From assembly GCF_033100795.1 (NCBI RefSeq), contig NZ_JAWLVI010000001.1, forward strand, positions 248,001 through 312,000: 64,000 bases of DNA, read 5' to 3'. Each line of letters opens with the position of its first letter. The first letter of the stretch is position 1. This stretch comes from Pseudothioclava sp033100795 (GTDB lineage Bacteria > Pseudomonadota > Alphaproteobacteria > Rhodobacterales > Rhodobacteraceae). A program made the translations under genes and the position numbers. The notes under the pieces are model-generated. The model saw nothing but the letters and a program-made list of their open reading frames with translations. It did not search any database and was not told the origin of the DNA. This document shows positions 1-6,605 of this stretch, piece after piece.

Positions 1-1783
1 CGCGTGCGTAATAATCAAGAACATCGCCGGCAAGCGATTGCGCAAGCTGCGTGTCGACCATGGTGCGGATCTGTGCGTTCTTCGGATCTGCTGCATCGAC
101 CGGATTGATCGAGACAAGCTGCGCGACAGCGATGGTCTCGCCATCCGACACAACGATTGCATCGCCAACAGCGGCCAGCGCGAAGACCTGCTCGCCAAAG
201 CCCATCGGCGCGCCTTCGACAAAGCCACCACGATTGAGCGCGGTCACTTTGGTCACGATCATGCCGGTTGTGCCAAGCGCGGTCTCTGCCGACAGTCCGG
301 CGGCAATCTCTTCGGCGCGGGCGGCTTTGCGTTGTGCAAGCTGATCGGCGCGCCAGGCTGCGGCCACCTGATCGCGCACCACGTCAAACGGGATCAGCGC
401 GGCTGCGGTGACGCCGTCAAGGCGCAGCGCGAAAAGGCCGCCATCGGGCAGGTTGGCCAGCTCGGGGAAGTCCTCTTGCGTGACTTTCCGGGCCACCGAG
501 CGGAATTCCTCGTAGCCCGCGATTTTCTCTTCGCTGTTCGGCCCAAGCGAAATCCAGCCAAGCTGCATGTCGGTTTCTTCGGCAATCTGTTCCAGCGTCG
601 ATCCACCCGCGACACGGTCCTCAAGGTCCGAGGTCATATCACCGATCATCCGGCGCGCGCGGTCGTTTCCGGCCTCGGCGGCCAGTTCGTCGCGGACTTC
701 CTCGAAGGTGGTTTCTTGCGGCGCGATAATCACGTTCATCGAGAACAGCGCAGGGCCGAGATCGGTGTCGATCGGGCCAACGACGCCCGGCGCATCAAGA
801 CCGAACACAGCCGCGCCTGCCGCGCCAAGCTCGGCCTTCGAGACCTCGCCCATATCGGTATCGTCCAGCGTCAGGCCGCGCGCCTCGGCCAGATCGGCAA
901 AGGTGGCTTCGCCTGCGTCAACGCGGGCTTTCGCGGCGGCGGCCTCTTCGGCCGAGGGATAGACCAAGCGATCAACGATGCGCTTTTCGGGCTGCACATA
1001 GTCGTCGATGCGGGCGTCATAGGTGGCGCGCAGCGTTGCCTCATCGGGGGATGCCTGATCCAGCAGCATCGCGGGTGTCAGCCAGACATAGGTGATCTGG
1101 CGCGTTTCGGGTGCGGTGAAGGCATCGGAATGTGCCTGATGGAAGGCGGTCAGCTCGTCCTCGGTCGGCTCGGGCAGAGCCTCGGTCAGATCGGCTTGCG
1201 TCACTTCGGCCCAGACCAGATCGCGGGTCTCACCGATAAAGCCAAGATAGGCGTCAGAGGCGGCGGAGGGCGCCGGAATGCCCGAAGCGACCGCGCCTTG
1301 CAGGATCGAGCGGCCGATGTCCTGACGCAGATTGGTTTCGAACTGTGCCTCGGTAAAGCCCTGTTGGCGCAGCGTCAGGCGATAGGTCTCGCGGTCGAAT
1401 TTGCCGTCCAGCCCCTGAAACGCCTCAGCACTGGTGATTTCCTTGTGCAGCTCCTGATCGCCTGCGGAAATGCCGATGAGGCGCGCGGCCTCGTTCAGCG
1501 CGGCCTCACCAAACAAAGCAGCCTTCACCTGCTGGTCAAGACCCACCGCGCGGGCGTCGTCCAGCGTCATCGGGCGGCCCGTGTTCTGGGCGGCGGCGTT
1601 CATCTGGTTGCGCATCGCGCGGGCGAAATCGTTGACCGTCACATCGGTTTCCCCGATCGAGCCGATCGCCGCCAGACGCCCGCCGAAATTCGAGATGCCA
1701 AAGCCCCCGAGACCCAGAACCAGCATCGCCAGAAGAACCCAGACGATCGCGCTTTTGCCGTGGCTGCGCAGCTTATTGGACAT
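1..1783 (-). CDS. ppiD: PpiD/SurA-like peptidylprolyl isomerase foldase (3' end outside window)
   Basis: The reading frame runs on the minus strand from ATG at 1783 to the left edge, about 594 residues, so the C-terminus is missing. The N-terminus has a short basic stretch followed by one hydrophobic segment (about residues 11-30, AIVWVLLAMLVLGLGGFGIS), which fits a membrane-anchored periplasmic chaperone. A SurA-N-like helical region follows, then a parvulin-like region around residues 230-350, then a long tail. E. coli PpiD is 623 residues, so little is missing. A GGGAGGAGCC Shine-Dalgarno sits just upstream of the ATG. PpiD helps fold outer-membrane and periplasmic proteins leaving the Sec translocon. 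Whether this parvulin domain is catalytically active cannot be judged here. Confidence 0.85.
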   Translation of the reverse strand, partial: MSNKLRSHGKSAIVWVLLAMLVLGLGGFGISNFGGRLAAIGSIGETDVTVNDFARAMRNQMNAAAQNTGRPMTLDDARAVGLDQQVKAALFGEAALNEAARLIGISAGDQELHKEITSAEAFQGLDGKFDRETYRLTLRQQGFTEAQFETNLRQDIGRSILQGAVASGIPAPSAASDAYLGFIGETRDLVWAEVTQADLTEALPEPTEDELTAFHQAHSDAFTAPETRQITYVWLTPAMLLDQASPDEATLRATYDARIDDYVQPEKRIVDRLVYPSAEEAAAAKARVDAGEATFADLAEARGLTLDDTDMGEVSKAELGAAGAAVFGLDAPGVVGPIDTDLGPALFSMNVIIAPQETTFEEVRDELAAEAGNDRARRMIGDMTSDLEDRVAGGSTLEQIAEETDMQLGWISLGPNSEEKIAGYEEFRSVARKVTQEDFPELANLPDGGLFALRLDGVTAAALIPFDVVRDQVAAAWRADQLAQRKAARAEEIAAGLSAETALGTTGMIVTKVTALNRGGFVEGAPMGFGEQVFALAAVGDAIVVSDGETIAVAQLVSINPVDAADPKNAQIRTMVDTQLAQSLAGDVLDYYAR

Positions 1784-1924
1784 AGGGGCTCCTCCCGCAA
1801 TTTCAGGCCGTTTCGGGGTGTTTAGGGCTTTGGCAGGATGGCCGCAAGGCTTGGCGCGCGCGCCCCGCACGAAGGAGCATCAATTCTGCGCGGGGCAGGC
1901 CGCTTTCGCGGCCCCAAATGAATA

Positions 1925-1943
1925 CGCCCCGAAGATCGGGGCG
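1925..1943 (-). terminator. Hairpin downstream of gpt
   Basis: An 8-bp inverted repeat (CGCCCCGA / TCGGGGCG) with a 3-nt loop lies 27 bp beyond the gpt stop. Read on the minus strand it is followed only by TATTCATTT, so it is a weak intrinsic terminator candidate. The rest of 1784-1969 shows no convincing gene. Confidence 0.45.
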
Positions 1944-1969
1944 CATAAGACATTTTCTTAGGGTAGGGA

Positions 1970-2473
1970 TCAATCCGTGCCGCGATAGGGCTGAACGTAT
2001 TGCAGCGCCATGTCCCACGGGAAGAAGATCCAGGTATCCTGGCTGACCTCGGTGATGAAGGTGTCCACCTGCTCGCGGCCTTTGGGTTTGGCATAAACGG
2101 TGGCGAAATGCGCCTTCGGGAAGAGCTTGCGCACCAACTCCAGCGTTTTACCCGAGTCGACCAGATCGTCCACGACCAGAATACCGGTGCCGTCGCCCAT
2201 CAGATCGGCCTGAGGCTGTTTGGTGACCATCGCCTCGCGTTGGGTCTGGTGCGAGTAGGATTTCACCGAGATCGTATCAACGACGCGGATGTCCAGCTCG
2301 CGCGCCACAATCGCCGCCGGAACAAGCCCGCCGCGTGTGATCCCGACAACGGCCTTCCACGCGCCATCATCCGGGCCTTTGCCATCCAGACGCCACGCCA
2401 GCGCGCGGGCGTCGCGGTGAAGCTGGTCCCAGCTGACGTGAAAGCCTTTTTCGTGGGGCAGGAATTCGGTCAT
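1970..2473 (-). CDS. gpt: Xanthine-guanine phosphoribosyltransferase
   Basis: 167 residues, the usual XGPRT length. It converts xanthine, guanine and hypoxanthine with PRPP into the nucleotide monophosphates in purine salvage. The PRPP-binding loop ILVVDDLVDSGKT lies at residues 98-110, and an early GITRGGLVPA segment matches the family. The ATG at 2473 is preceded by GAGGAGA. It is the last gene of a minus-strand run fabI - lysE-type - gpt with gaps of only 6 and 11 bp, so co-transcription is likely, although the three functions are unrelated. Confidence 0.93.
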   Translation of the reverse strand: MTEFLPHEKGFHVSWDQLHRDARALAWRLDGKGPDDGAWKAVVGITRGGLVPAAIVARELDIRVVDTISVKSYSHQTQREAMVTKQPQADLMGDGTGILVVDDLVDSGKTLELVRKLFPKAHFATVYAKPKGREQVDTFITEVSQDTWIFFPWDMALQYVQPYRGTD

Positions 2474-2484
2474 CCCGTCTCTCC

Positions 2485-3102
2485 TCAGTCCAGTGCGAGT
2501 TTCAGGCCAAGCATCCCAAGAAGCCCGCCGAAAACCCGGTCGATCAGTGTTTTCAGGTTAAGATAGCCGCGCCGCGTGCGTTCGAGCGAGAAAATCCGCG
2601 CGACGATCACATTCCAGCCCGCATCGTTGAAGAAGATGATCCCGAGGATCACCAGATAGACCCAGACCGGCGCGGCAGGCGGCACGAAGGTCAAAAAGAT
2701 CGTGCCGAAGAACACCGCCGGTTTCGGGTTGGCAAGCTGGGTCGCAATGCCAAGCCAGACCAGCTCAAGGCGCGAGCGCGCGGCATGGCCTTCGGGGATG
2801 TCCATCGACATCGGCTCGGGGGCGTGGCGCCACATCTTATAGGCCAGATAGAGCAGATAGGCCGCGCCCACATATTTCAGGCCGGTCAGCAGGGGCGGCG
2901 CAAGTTTGAACAGAACCGCCAGCCCGAAGAAGGCCGCGACCGCCCAGATGCAGGCGCCAAGCCCGATCCCCACCGCCAGCCATGCGCCGCGACCAAAGCC
3001 TTCACGCAGGCTGGTGCGCGCGGCCAGCAGAACGGCTGGCCCCGGCGAAATGGCCGCCGCCAGATGCACGAAATAGATCGCAGCAAAGGCGGCGAGGCTC
3101 AT
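2485..3102 (-). CDS. LysE/RhtB-family amino acid exporter
   Basis: 205 residues, with about five to six hydrophobic segments spread over the whole length, the size and layout of LysE/RhtB efflux proteins. The N-terminus contains the family signature AAISPGPAVLLAARTSLREG (about residues 16-35). Members export amino acids such as lysine, homoserine or threonine, or related compounds. The substrate here cannot be told from sequence. AAGGAG lies 9 nt before the ATG at 3102. It sits between fabI and gpt with very short spacing, so it is probably part of their transcript. Confidence 0.85.
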   Translation of the reverse strand: MSLAAFAAIYFVHLAAAISPGPAVLLAARTSLREGFGRGAWLAVGIGLGACIWAVAAFFGLAVLFKLAPPLLTGLKYVGAAYLLYLAYKMWRHAPEPMSMDIPEGHAARSRLELVWLGIATQLANPKPAVFFGTIFLTFVPPAAPVWVYLVILGIIFFNDAGWNVIVARIFSLERTRRGYLNLKTLIDRVFGGLLGMLGLKLALD

Positions 3103-3108
3103 GATGGG

Positions 3109-3930
3109 TTACTCCTTGCGGCCCGTGACGACGTCGATGTCAGGCGCATCCACCGCCTTCATGCCGACAACGTGATAGCCCGCATCAACGTGCAGGTTTT
3201 CGCCCGTCGTGCCAGAGCCGAGATCCGACAAGAGGTAAAGCGCGGCCTTACCGACCTCTTCTTGCGTGACGTTGCGGCGCAGCGGCGAGTTCAGCTCGTT
3301 CCACTTCATGATATAGCGGAAGTCACCGATGCCCGACGCGGCAAGCGTCTTGATCGGGCCAGCCGAGATCGCGTTGCAGCGGATGCCGTCCTTGCCCAGA
3401 TCCTCGGCGATATATTTCACCGACGCTTCAAGCGCCGCCTTGGCCACACCCATCACGTTATAATGCGGCATGACCTGCTCGGCGCCGTAATAGGTCAGCG
3501 TCAAAAGCGAGCCGCCCTCGGACATCAGGCGCGAGGCGCGCGCGCAAACTGCGGTGAAGGAATAGACAGAGATGTCCATCGTCATCGCGAAATTGCTGCG
3601 CGAGGTATCGACATAGCGCCCGCGAAGCTCGGCCTTGTCCGAGAAGCCGATCGCATGGACGAGGAAGTCGATCTTGCCCCAGCGTTTCTCGATTTCCGCA
3701 AACAGCGCATCCATCGACTCGCCGTCCGACACATCGCATTCGACCAGGAAATCCGATCCAAGCTGCGCAGCCAGCGGCTCGACGCGTTTTTTCAGCGCAT
3801 CGCCCTGATACGAAAAGGCAAGCTCGGCGCCCGCATCGGCAAGCGTTTTCGCGATCCCCCAGGCAATAGATTTGTCATTCGCAAGGCCCATAATAAGGCC
3901 GCGTTTGCCCGCCATCAGGTTGTTCGACAT
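3109..3930 (-). CDS. fabI: Enoyl-[acyl-carrier-protein] reductase (NADH)
   Basis: 273 residues from ATG at 3930, which has GGGGAAG upstream; a longer in-frame start at 3993 lacks family support. This is the last step of each fatty-acid elongation cycle. Visible features are the FabI-type nucleotide-binding segment GLANDKSIAWG (residues 15-25) and the catalytic Tyr157-x6-Lys164 pair in YNVMGVAK. The C-terminus carries the usual TTGENLHVDAGYH substrate/cofactor segment. FabI is the target of triclosan and isoniazid-like inhibitors. It heads the fabI - lysE-type - gpt run. An inverted repeat lies 13 bp upstream of the start. Confidence 0.96.
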   Translation of the reverse strand: MSNNLMAGKRGLIMGLANDKSIAWGIAKTLADAGAELAFSYQGDALKKRVEPLAAQLGSDFLVECDVSDGESMDALFAEIEKRWGKIDFLVHAIGFSDKAELRGRYVDTSRSNFAMTMDISVYSFTAVCARASRLMSEGGSLLTLTYYGAEQVMPHYNVMGVAKAALEASVKYIAEDLGKDGIRCNAISAGPIKTLAASGIGDFRYIMKWNELNSPLRRNVTQEEVGKAALYLLSDLGSGTTGENLHVDAGYHVVGMKAVDAPDIDVVTGRKE

Positions 3931-3942
3931 GAAACTTCCCCG

Positions 3943-3977
3943 TTTCCCTAAAGTAAGTGCGAAAGCTTTAAGGGAAA
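3943..3977. promoter_or_regulatory. Imperfect inverted repeat upstream of fabI
   Basis: TTTCCCTAAAG (3943-3953) and CTTTAAGGGAAA (3966-3977) form a near-perfect inverted repeat, with one unpaired base and a 12-bp spacer, 13-47 bp before the fabI start. On the minus strand it overlaps a possible -10 (TAAAGC) 17 bp after TTGATG. It could be an operator for a fatty-acid regulator or a 5'-UTR hairpin; the sequence does not decide. Confidence 0.35.
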
Positions 3978-4079
3978 GCGCGGGGCGCATCAAGACTTCG
4001 GTTCATGAGGCGCAGGCGTTCTTCGCTCTGGCCTGATCCGCGCGGGCGGCCTATCTATGGCACAACCAAGGAGGCACCA

Positions 4080-4703
4080 ATGAGCGACAGAACCGGTATT
4101 TTCGCAGGCAGTGACCCGTTCCGCATCGCGCAAGACTGGCTGGATGCGGCCAGCGAGACCGAGATCAACGATCCGAACGCAATTGCGCTGGCCACGGTCG
4201 ATGCGCAGGGGATGCCCAATGCGCGCATGGTTCTGCTGAAAGAGATCGAGCATATCGACGCACCCTCGGGCGGGGCGTTTGTCTTCTATACGAATTACGG
4301 TTCTGCCAAGGCGCAAGAGATCGACCACGCGGGCAAGGCCGCATTCGTGATGCATTGGAAAAGCCAGCGCCGTCAGCTGCGGGTGCGCGGGATTTGCGAA
4401 AAAGAGGAGGGGCCGCAGGCGGATGCCTATTATGCCTCCCGCTCGCTGAAATCACGTCTGGGGGCGTGGGCCTCGCATCAAAGCCAGCCGCTGTCTTCGC
4501 GCGCGTCACTGATGGCGGAGGTCGCGAAAGTCACCGCAAAGCAGGGGCCGAACCCGTCGCGCCCGCCGTTCTGGGGCGGCATCAGGATCACGCCCCTGGA
4601 AATCGAGTTCTGGGCAGACGGGGCGTTCCGGTTGCACGACCGCTTCCGCTGGAGCCGCGAAACGTCAACTGACCAATGGGTTATTTCGCGCCTGAACCCC
4701 TGA
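4080..4703 (+). CDS. pdxH: Pyridoxamine/pyridoxine 5'-phosphate oxidase
   Basis: 207 residues from ATG at 4080, which has a clear AAGGAGGCACCA Shine-Dalgarno; an upstream in-frame extension to 4005 is not needed. FMN-dependent oxidation of pyridoxamine or pyridoxine 5'-phosphate to pyridoxal 5'-phosphate, the final step of vitamin B6 synthesis and salvage. Family marks include ARMVLLKEIE, GAFVFYTNYGSAKAQE, the KSRLGAWASHQS segment, and the C-terminal RLHDRFRWSRE-type substrate motif. It is divergent from fabI, with 149 bp between the starts. Confidence 0.95.
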   Translation: MSDRTGIFAGSDPFRIAQDWLDAASETEINDPNAIALATVDAQGMPNARMVLLKEIEHIDAPSGGAFVFYTNYGSAKAQEIDHAGKAAFVMHWKSQRRQLRVRGICEKEEGPQADAYYASRSLKSRLGAWASHQSQPLSSRASLMAEVAKVTAKQGPNPSRPPFWGGIRITPLEIEFWADGAFRLHDRFRWSRETSTDQWVISRLNP

Positions 4704-4725
4704 CACTTTCCGGTTCTTTCGTATA

Positions 4726-4769
4726 TTTCACGCTTCGTGAAACGAAGAGGTAAGGAAAACCTTACTTTT
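4726..4769 (+). terminator. Two small hairpins after pdxH, the second terminator-like
   Basis: TTTCACG-CTT-CGTGAAA (4726-4742) is a 7-bp hairpin. GTAAGG-AAAA-CCTTAC (4750-4765) is a 6-bp hairpin followed directly by TTTT. The second has the shape of a short intrinsic terminator ending the pdxH transcript. The first might instead be a protein-binding palindrome upstream of the cold-shock gene. Confidence 0.5.
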
Positions 4770-4869
4770 CCTCTTGATCCTTTCCGATATGGTGTGACAC
4801 TGAAAGCGTAGTGATGTGAGCGCGGCCGGGGGGCGACGGACGGGCGCGCTGTTTGAATGGGAAATAGGC

Positions 4870-5403
4870 ATGCAACAAGATTTGCATAAGCTCGTGAAAG
4901 TCGTCGGTCGGGTGAAATGGTTCGACCCGGTCAAAGGATTCGGATTTATCATCGACCCCGAAGGTGGGTCTGACATCCTGCTTCACGCAAATGTGCTACG
5001 CAACTTCGGCCAGTCGTCGGTTGCGGATAACTCTCTGATCGAAGTGATGTCTCAGGCGACTGCGCGTGGTGTGCAGGCGGTCGAGGTTCTGTCGATCGAA
5101 CCGCCCGAGGCAGATCAGCTCGCGCCGATTGAATCGCTTGCGGAAACCGATCTCGAGGAAATTCTCGCGTTGCCGCTGGAGCCGGCGCGGGTGAAGTGGT
5201 TCGAGAAGAGCAAGGGCTTTGGCTTTGCCAATGTGTTCTCGCGCTCGGAAGATGTGTTCATTCATATGGAAGTGTTGCGCCGCTCCGGTTTTGCCGATCT
5301 GGCTCCGGGCGAGGCGGTGAGCCTTAGGGTTGTAGATGGTAAGCGCGGCCGCATGGCTGCACAGGTGTTGTCTTGGGATTCGGCGCTGCGCAGCGAAGAC
5401 TAA
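4870..5403 (+). CDS. Protein with two cold-shock domains
   Basis: 177 residues from ATG at 4870; a GTG at 4816 would add 18 residues but has no Shine-Dalgarno. Two cold-shock domains bind single-stranded RNA or DNA: the first contains VKWFDPVKGFGFI (about residues 13-25), the second VKWFEKSKGFGFA in the C-terminal half. They are joined by an acidic linker. Classical CspA is about 70 residues with one domain; double-domain forms are common in alphaproteobacteria. The second RNP1-like segment ends FGFAN rather than FGFI. Its 3' end overlaps the start of the DUF192 gene by 31 bp, suggesting translational coupling. Confidence 0.88.
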   Translation: MQQDLHKLVKVVGRVKWFDPVKGFGFIIDPEGGSDILLHANVLRNFGQSSVADNSLIEVMSQATARGVQAVEVLSIEPPEADQLAPIESLAETDLEEILALPLEPARVKWFEKSKGFGFANVFSRSEDVFIHMEVLRRSGFADLAPGEAVSLRVVDGKRGRMAAQVLSWDSALRSED

Positions 5404-5909
5404 GCGCGGTTGCCGCCGCTTTTGCGGTTGCAGTGGGGCTCTCCGTCGCCCCGCTTTGGGTTGCGAGCGCGGACCAGCTGTCCGTTGCTCCGCCCGCCAT
5501 CTCTTGTCAGACAGATTATGTGACGCTGCGCTATCCGGCAGGGATAGCGCGCTTCCAGGTCGAACTTGCCCGCACCGAAGAAGAACGCGCACGCGGATTG
5601 ATGCAGCGCGCGAAACTCCCGCGGCTGTCGGGAATGCTGTTTGTCTATCCGGACGAAAAGCCGCGCGCGTTCTGGATGAAGAACACGATCATCCCCCTCG
5701 ACATCCTGTTTTTCGATGCGCGCGGTGTGCTGGTCGGGATGCAGGAAAACGCGCGCCCCTTCGATCTGACGCCGCTGCCGTCCGGGGCGCCGGCGCGGTT
5801 TGTGCTTGAGATCAACGGCGGTCTGGCGAAGCAATTGCGCATCACCAAGGGGGCCGCGTTTGCGCATCCAGAGGTCTCCGCCGAAACGGCTGCGATTGCG
5901 TGCGAATGA
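5373..5909 (+). CDS. Exported DUF192-domain protein
   Basis: 178 residues if the TTG at 5373 is used. That start gives a proper signal peptide: RR at residues 8-9, a hydrophobic core to about residue 30 and an ASA cleavage site before residue 34. The mature part is a DUF192 domain, with LARTEEERARGLMQRAKLP, FWMKNTIIPLDILFFD and a C-terminal VLEINGG. DUF192 proteins are small secreted or periplasmic proteins with no settled biochemical role. The start lies inside the preceding cold-shock gene (31-bp overlap) with no strong Shine-Dalgarno, so the exact start is uncertain. Confidence 0.8.
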   Translation: MGFGAAQRRLSAVAAAFAVAVGLSVAPLWVASADQLSVAPPAISCQTDYVTLRYPAGIARFQVELARTEEERARGLMQRAKLPRLSGMLFVYPDEKPRAFWMKNTIIPLDILFFDARGVLVGMQENARPFDLTPLPSGAPARFVLEINGGLAKQLRITKGAAFAHPEVSAETAAIACE

Positions 5910-5912
5910 GGG

Positions 5913-5941
5913 CTTTCCCTTGCCCCGCTGTTTCGTATAGA
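5913..5941 (+). promoter_or_regulatory. Possible promoter for tRNA-Pro
   Basis: TATAGA at 5936-5941 lies 14 bp before the mature tRNA end, a good position for a -10 element. The -35 region 16-17 bp upstream (CTTTCCC) is poor. Read-through from the DUF192 gene is also possible. Confidence 0.35.
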
Positions 5942-5954
5942 GAGGGCGCACCGT

Positions 5955-6031
5955 CGGGGCGTAGCGCAGCCTGGTAGCGCGACTGTTTTGGGTACAGTAG
6001 GTCGTGAGTTCGAATCTCGCCGCCCCGACCA
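5955..6031 (+). tRNA. tRNA-Pro (anticodon TGG)
   Basis: 77 nt including an encoded CCA end. The acceptor arms CGGGGCG and CGCCCCG pair fully with C1-G72, as in bacterial proline tRNAs. The anticodon stem ACTGT/ACAGT encloses loop TTTGGGT, giving anticodon TGG. The T-arm is GTGAG-TTCGAAT-CTCGC. The D-arm GCGC/GCGC is present. Confidence 0.97.
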
Positions 6032-6218
6032 TTCTCCTTCTATCGCTATATATAGTGTATCCGCGCGGCAAGTTTGCTGATCTGTGGTGCAGATTCGTCC
6101 CCGAGTCGCCGCGCATAGTGGGTGTGCCTAAAATTTGGGCATTCATGGCGGGTGTCTTAAGTATATCTCGGGTGCGCCCTTCGGTCACTCCTGCCAGATG
6201 CGGGTGTTTCGGGCTGTC

Positions 6219-6311
6219 TGTGGATAGTCTTGCGGAGAAAACAGGTCCGCAGCGCAGCAGTGCCTTGTAGATAAAGGGATTTGGGATGCGGCTGTGCAGC
6301 ATCTATCCACA
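6219..6311. promoter_or_regulatory. Pair of inverted DnaA-box-like sites
   Basis: TGTGGATAG at 6219-6227 and CTATCCACA at 6303-6311 are exact reverse complements. Each matches 8 of 9 positions of the DnaA box TTATCCACA. They lie about 300-390 bp before nrdJ. DnaA is known to control nrdAB in E. coli, so a comparable role is conceivable here. Confidence 0.45.
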
Positions 6312-6422
6312 GGGCGCAATGTGGAGGAATCGAAGTGTTAATAAAGCCTTTTCAACCCCCGAAAGCGTCAACAAAAAAATCAGGGTTTCCGGCGTCAAAG
6401 ATTTGTTGACCACGTTTGCAAC

Positions 6423-6470
6423 CTACGTCAGGTTGTGTCTCGTCAGCCGTGAAGCCACCAGATATAGTGG
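6423..6470. promoter_or_regulatory. Tandem NrdR-box-like sites
   Basis: CCACCAGATATAGTGG (6455-6470) resembles the NrdR palindrome. A weaker 16-mer ending TTGTGT lies at 6423-6438. They are exactly 16 bp apart, the typical arrangement of paired NrdR boxes. They sit just downstream of or over the likely promoter (TTGACC at 6406-6411). NrdR represses ribonucleotide reductase genes when dATP is high. Confidence 0.55.
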
Positions 6471-6605
6471 CGATGGCGGGCGCGGGACATAGCCAGTCAA
6501 ACAGCCGATTCCTCGATCACTCCGGCTCTCCTCGATTTTCGGGGCTGGTTTTCCTGTGCCTGCCGTCCACGGCCCAAGTTGATTTAAAGTTATGGGACTG
6601 GGCAG

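Larger units (their letters stand above)
6032..6605 (+). promoter_or_regulatory. 574-bp nrdJ leader region without a credible gene
   Basis: No reading frame here looks like a real protein, and no RNA gene or cobalamin riboswitch B12-box was recognised. It contains two inverted DnaA-box-like sites, a possible -35 (TTGACC, 6406-6411) and two NrdR-box-like sites, listed separately. The nrdJ start lies at its end after GGGACTGGGCAG. Confidence 0.6.

Noticed and set aside
38..1825. 595-residue plus-strand frame antisense to the PpiD-like gene
   Set aside because: High GC makes long opposite frames common; the minus-strand translation has a membrane segment and family features, and this one has none.
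5400..6302. 300-residue minus-strand frame over the DUF192 gene and tRNA-Pro, including a GAARFELTT-like stretch
   Set aside because: It is the translated antisense of the tRNA and of a better-supported gene; such pseudo-proteins are frequent at tRNAs.
6286..6492. 68-residue plus-strand frame in the nrdJ leader
   Set aside because: No Shine-Dalgarno, no similarity, and it runs through the putative regulatory sites.
6032..6605. Cobalamin riboswitch before nrdJ
   Set aside because: No B12-box-like conserved segment was found by eye; the region has NrdR- and DnaA-type sites instead.
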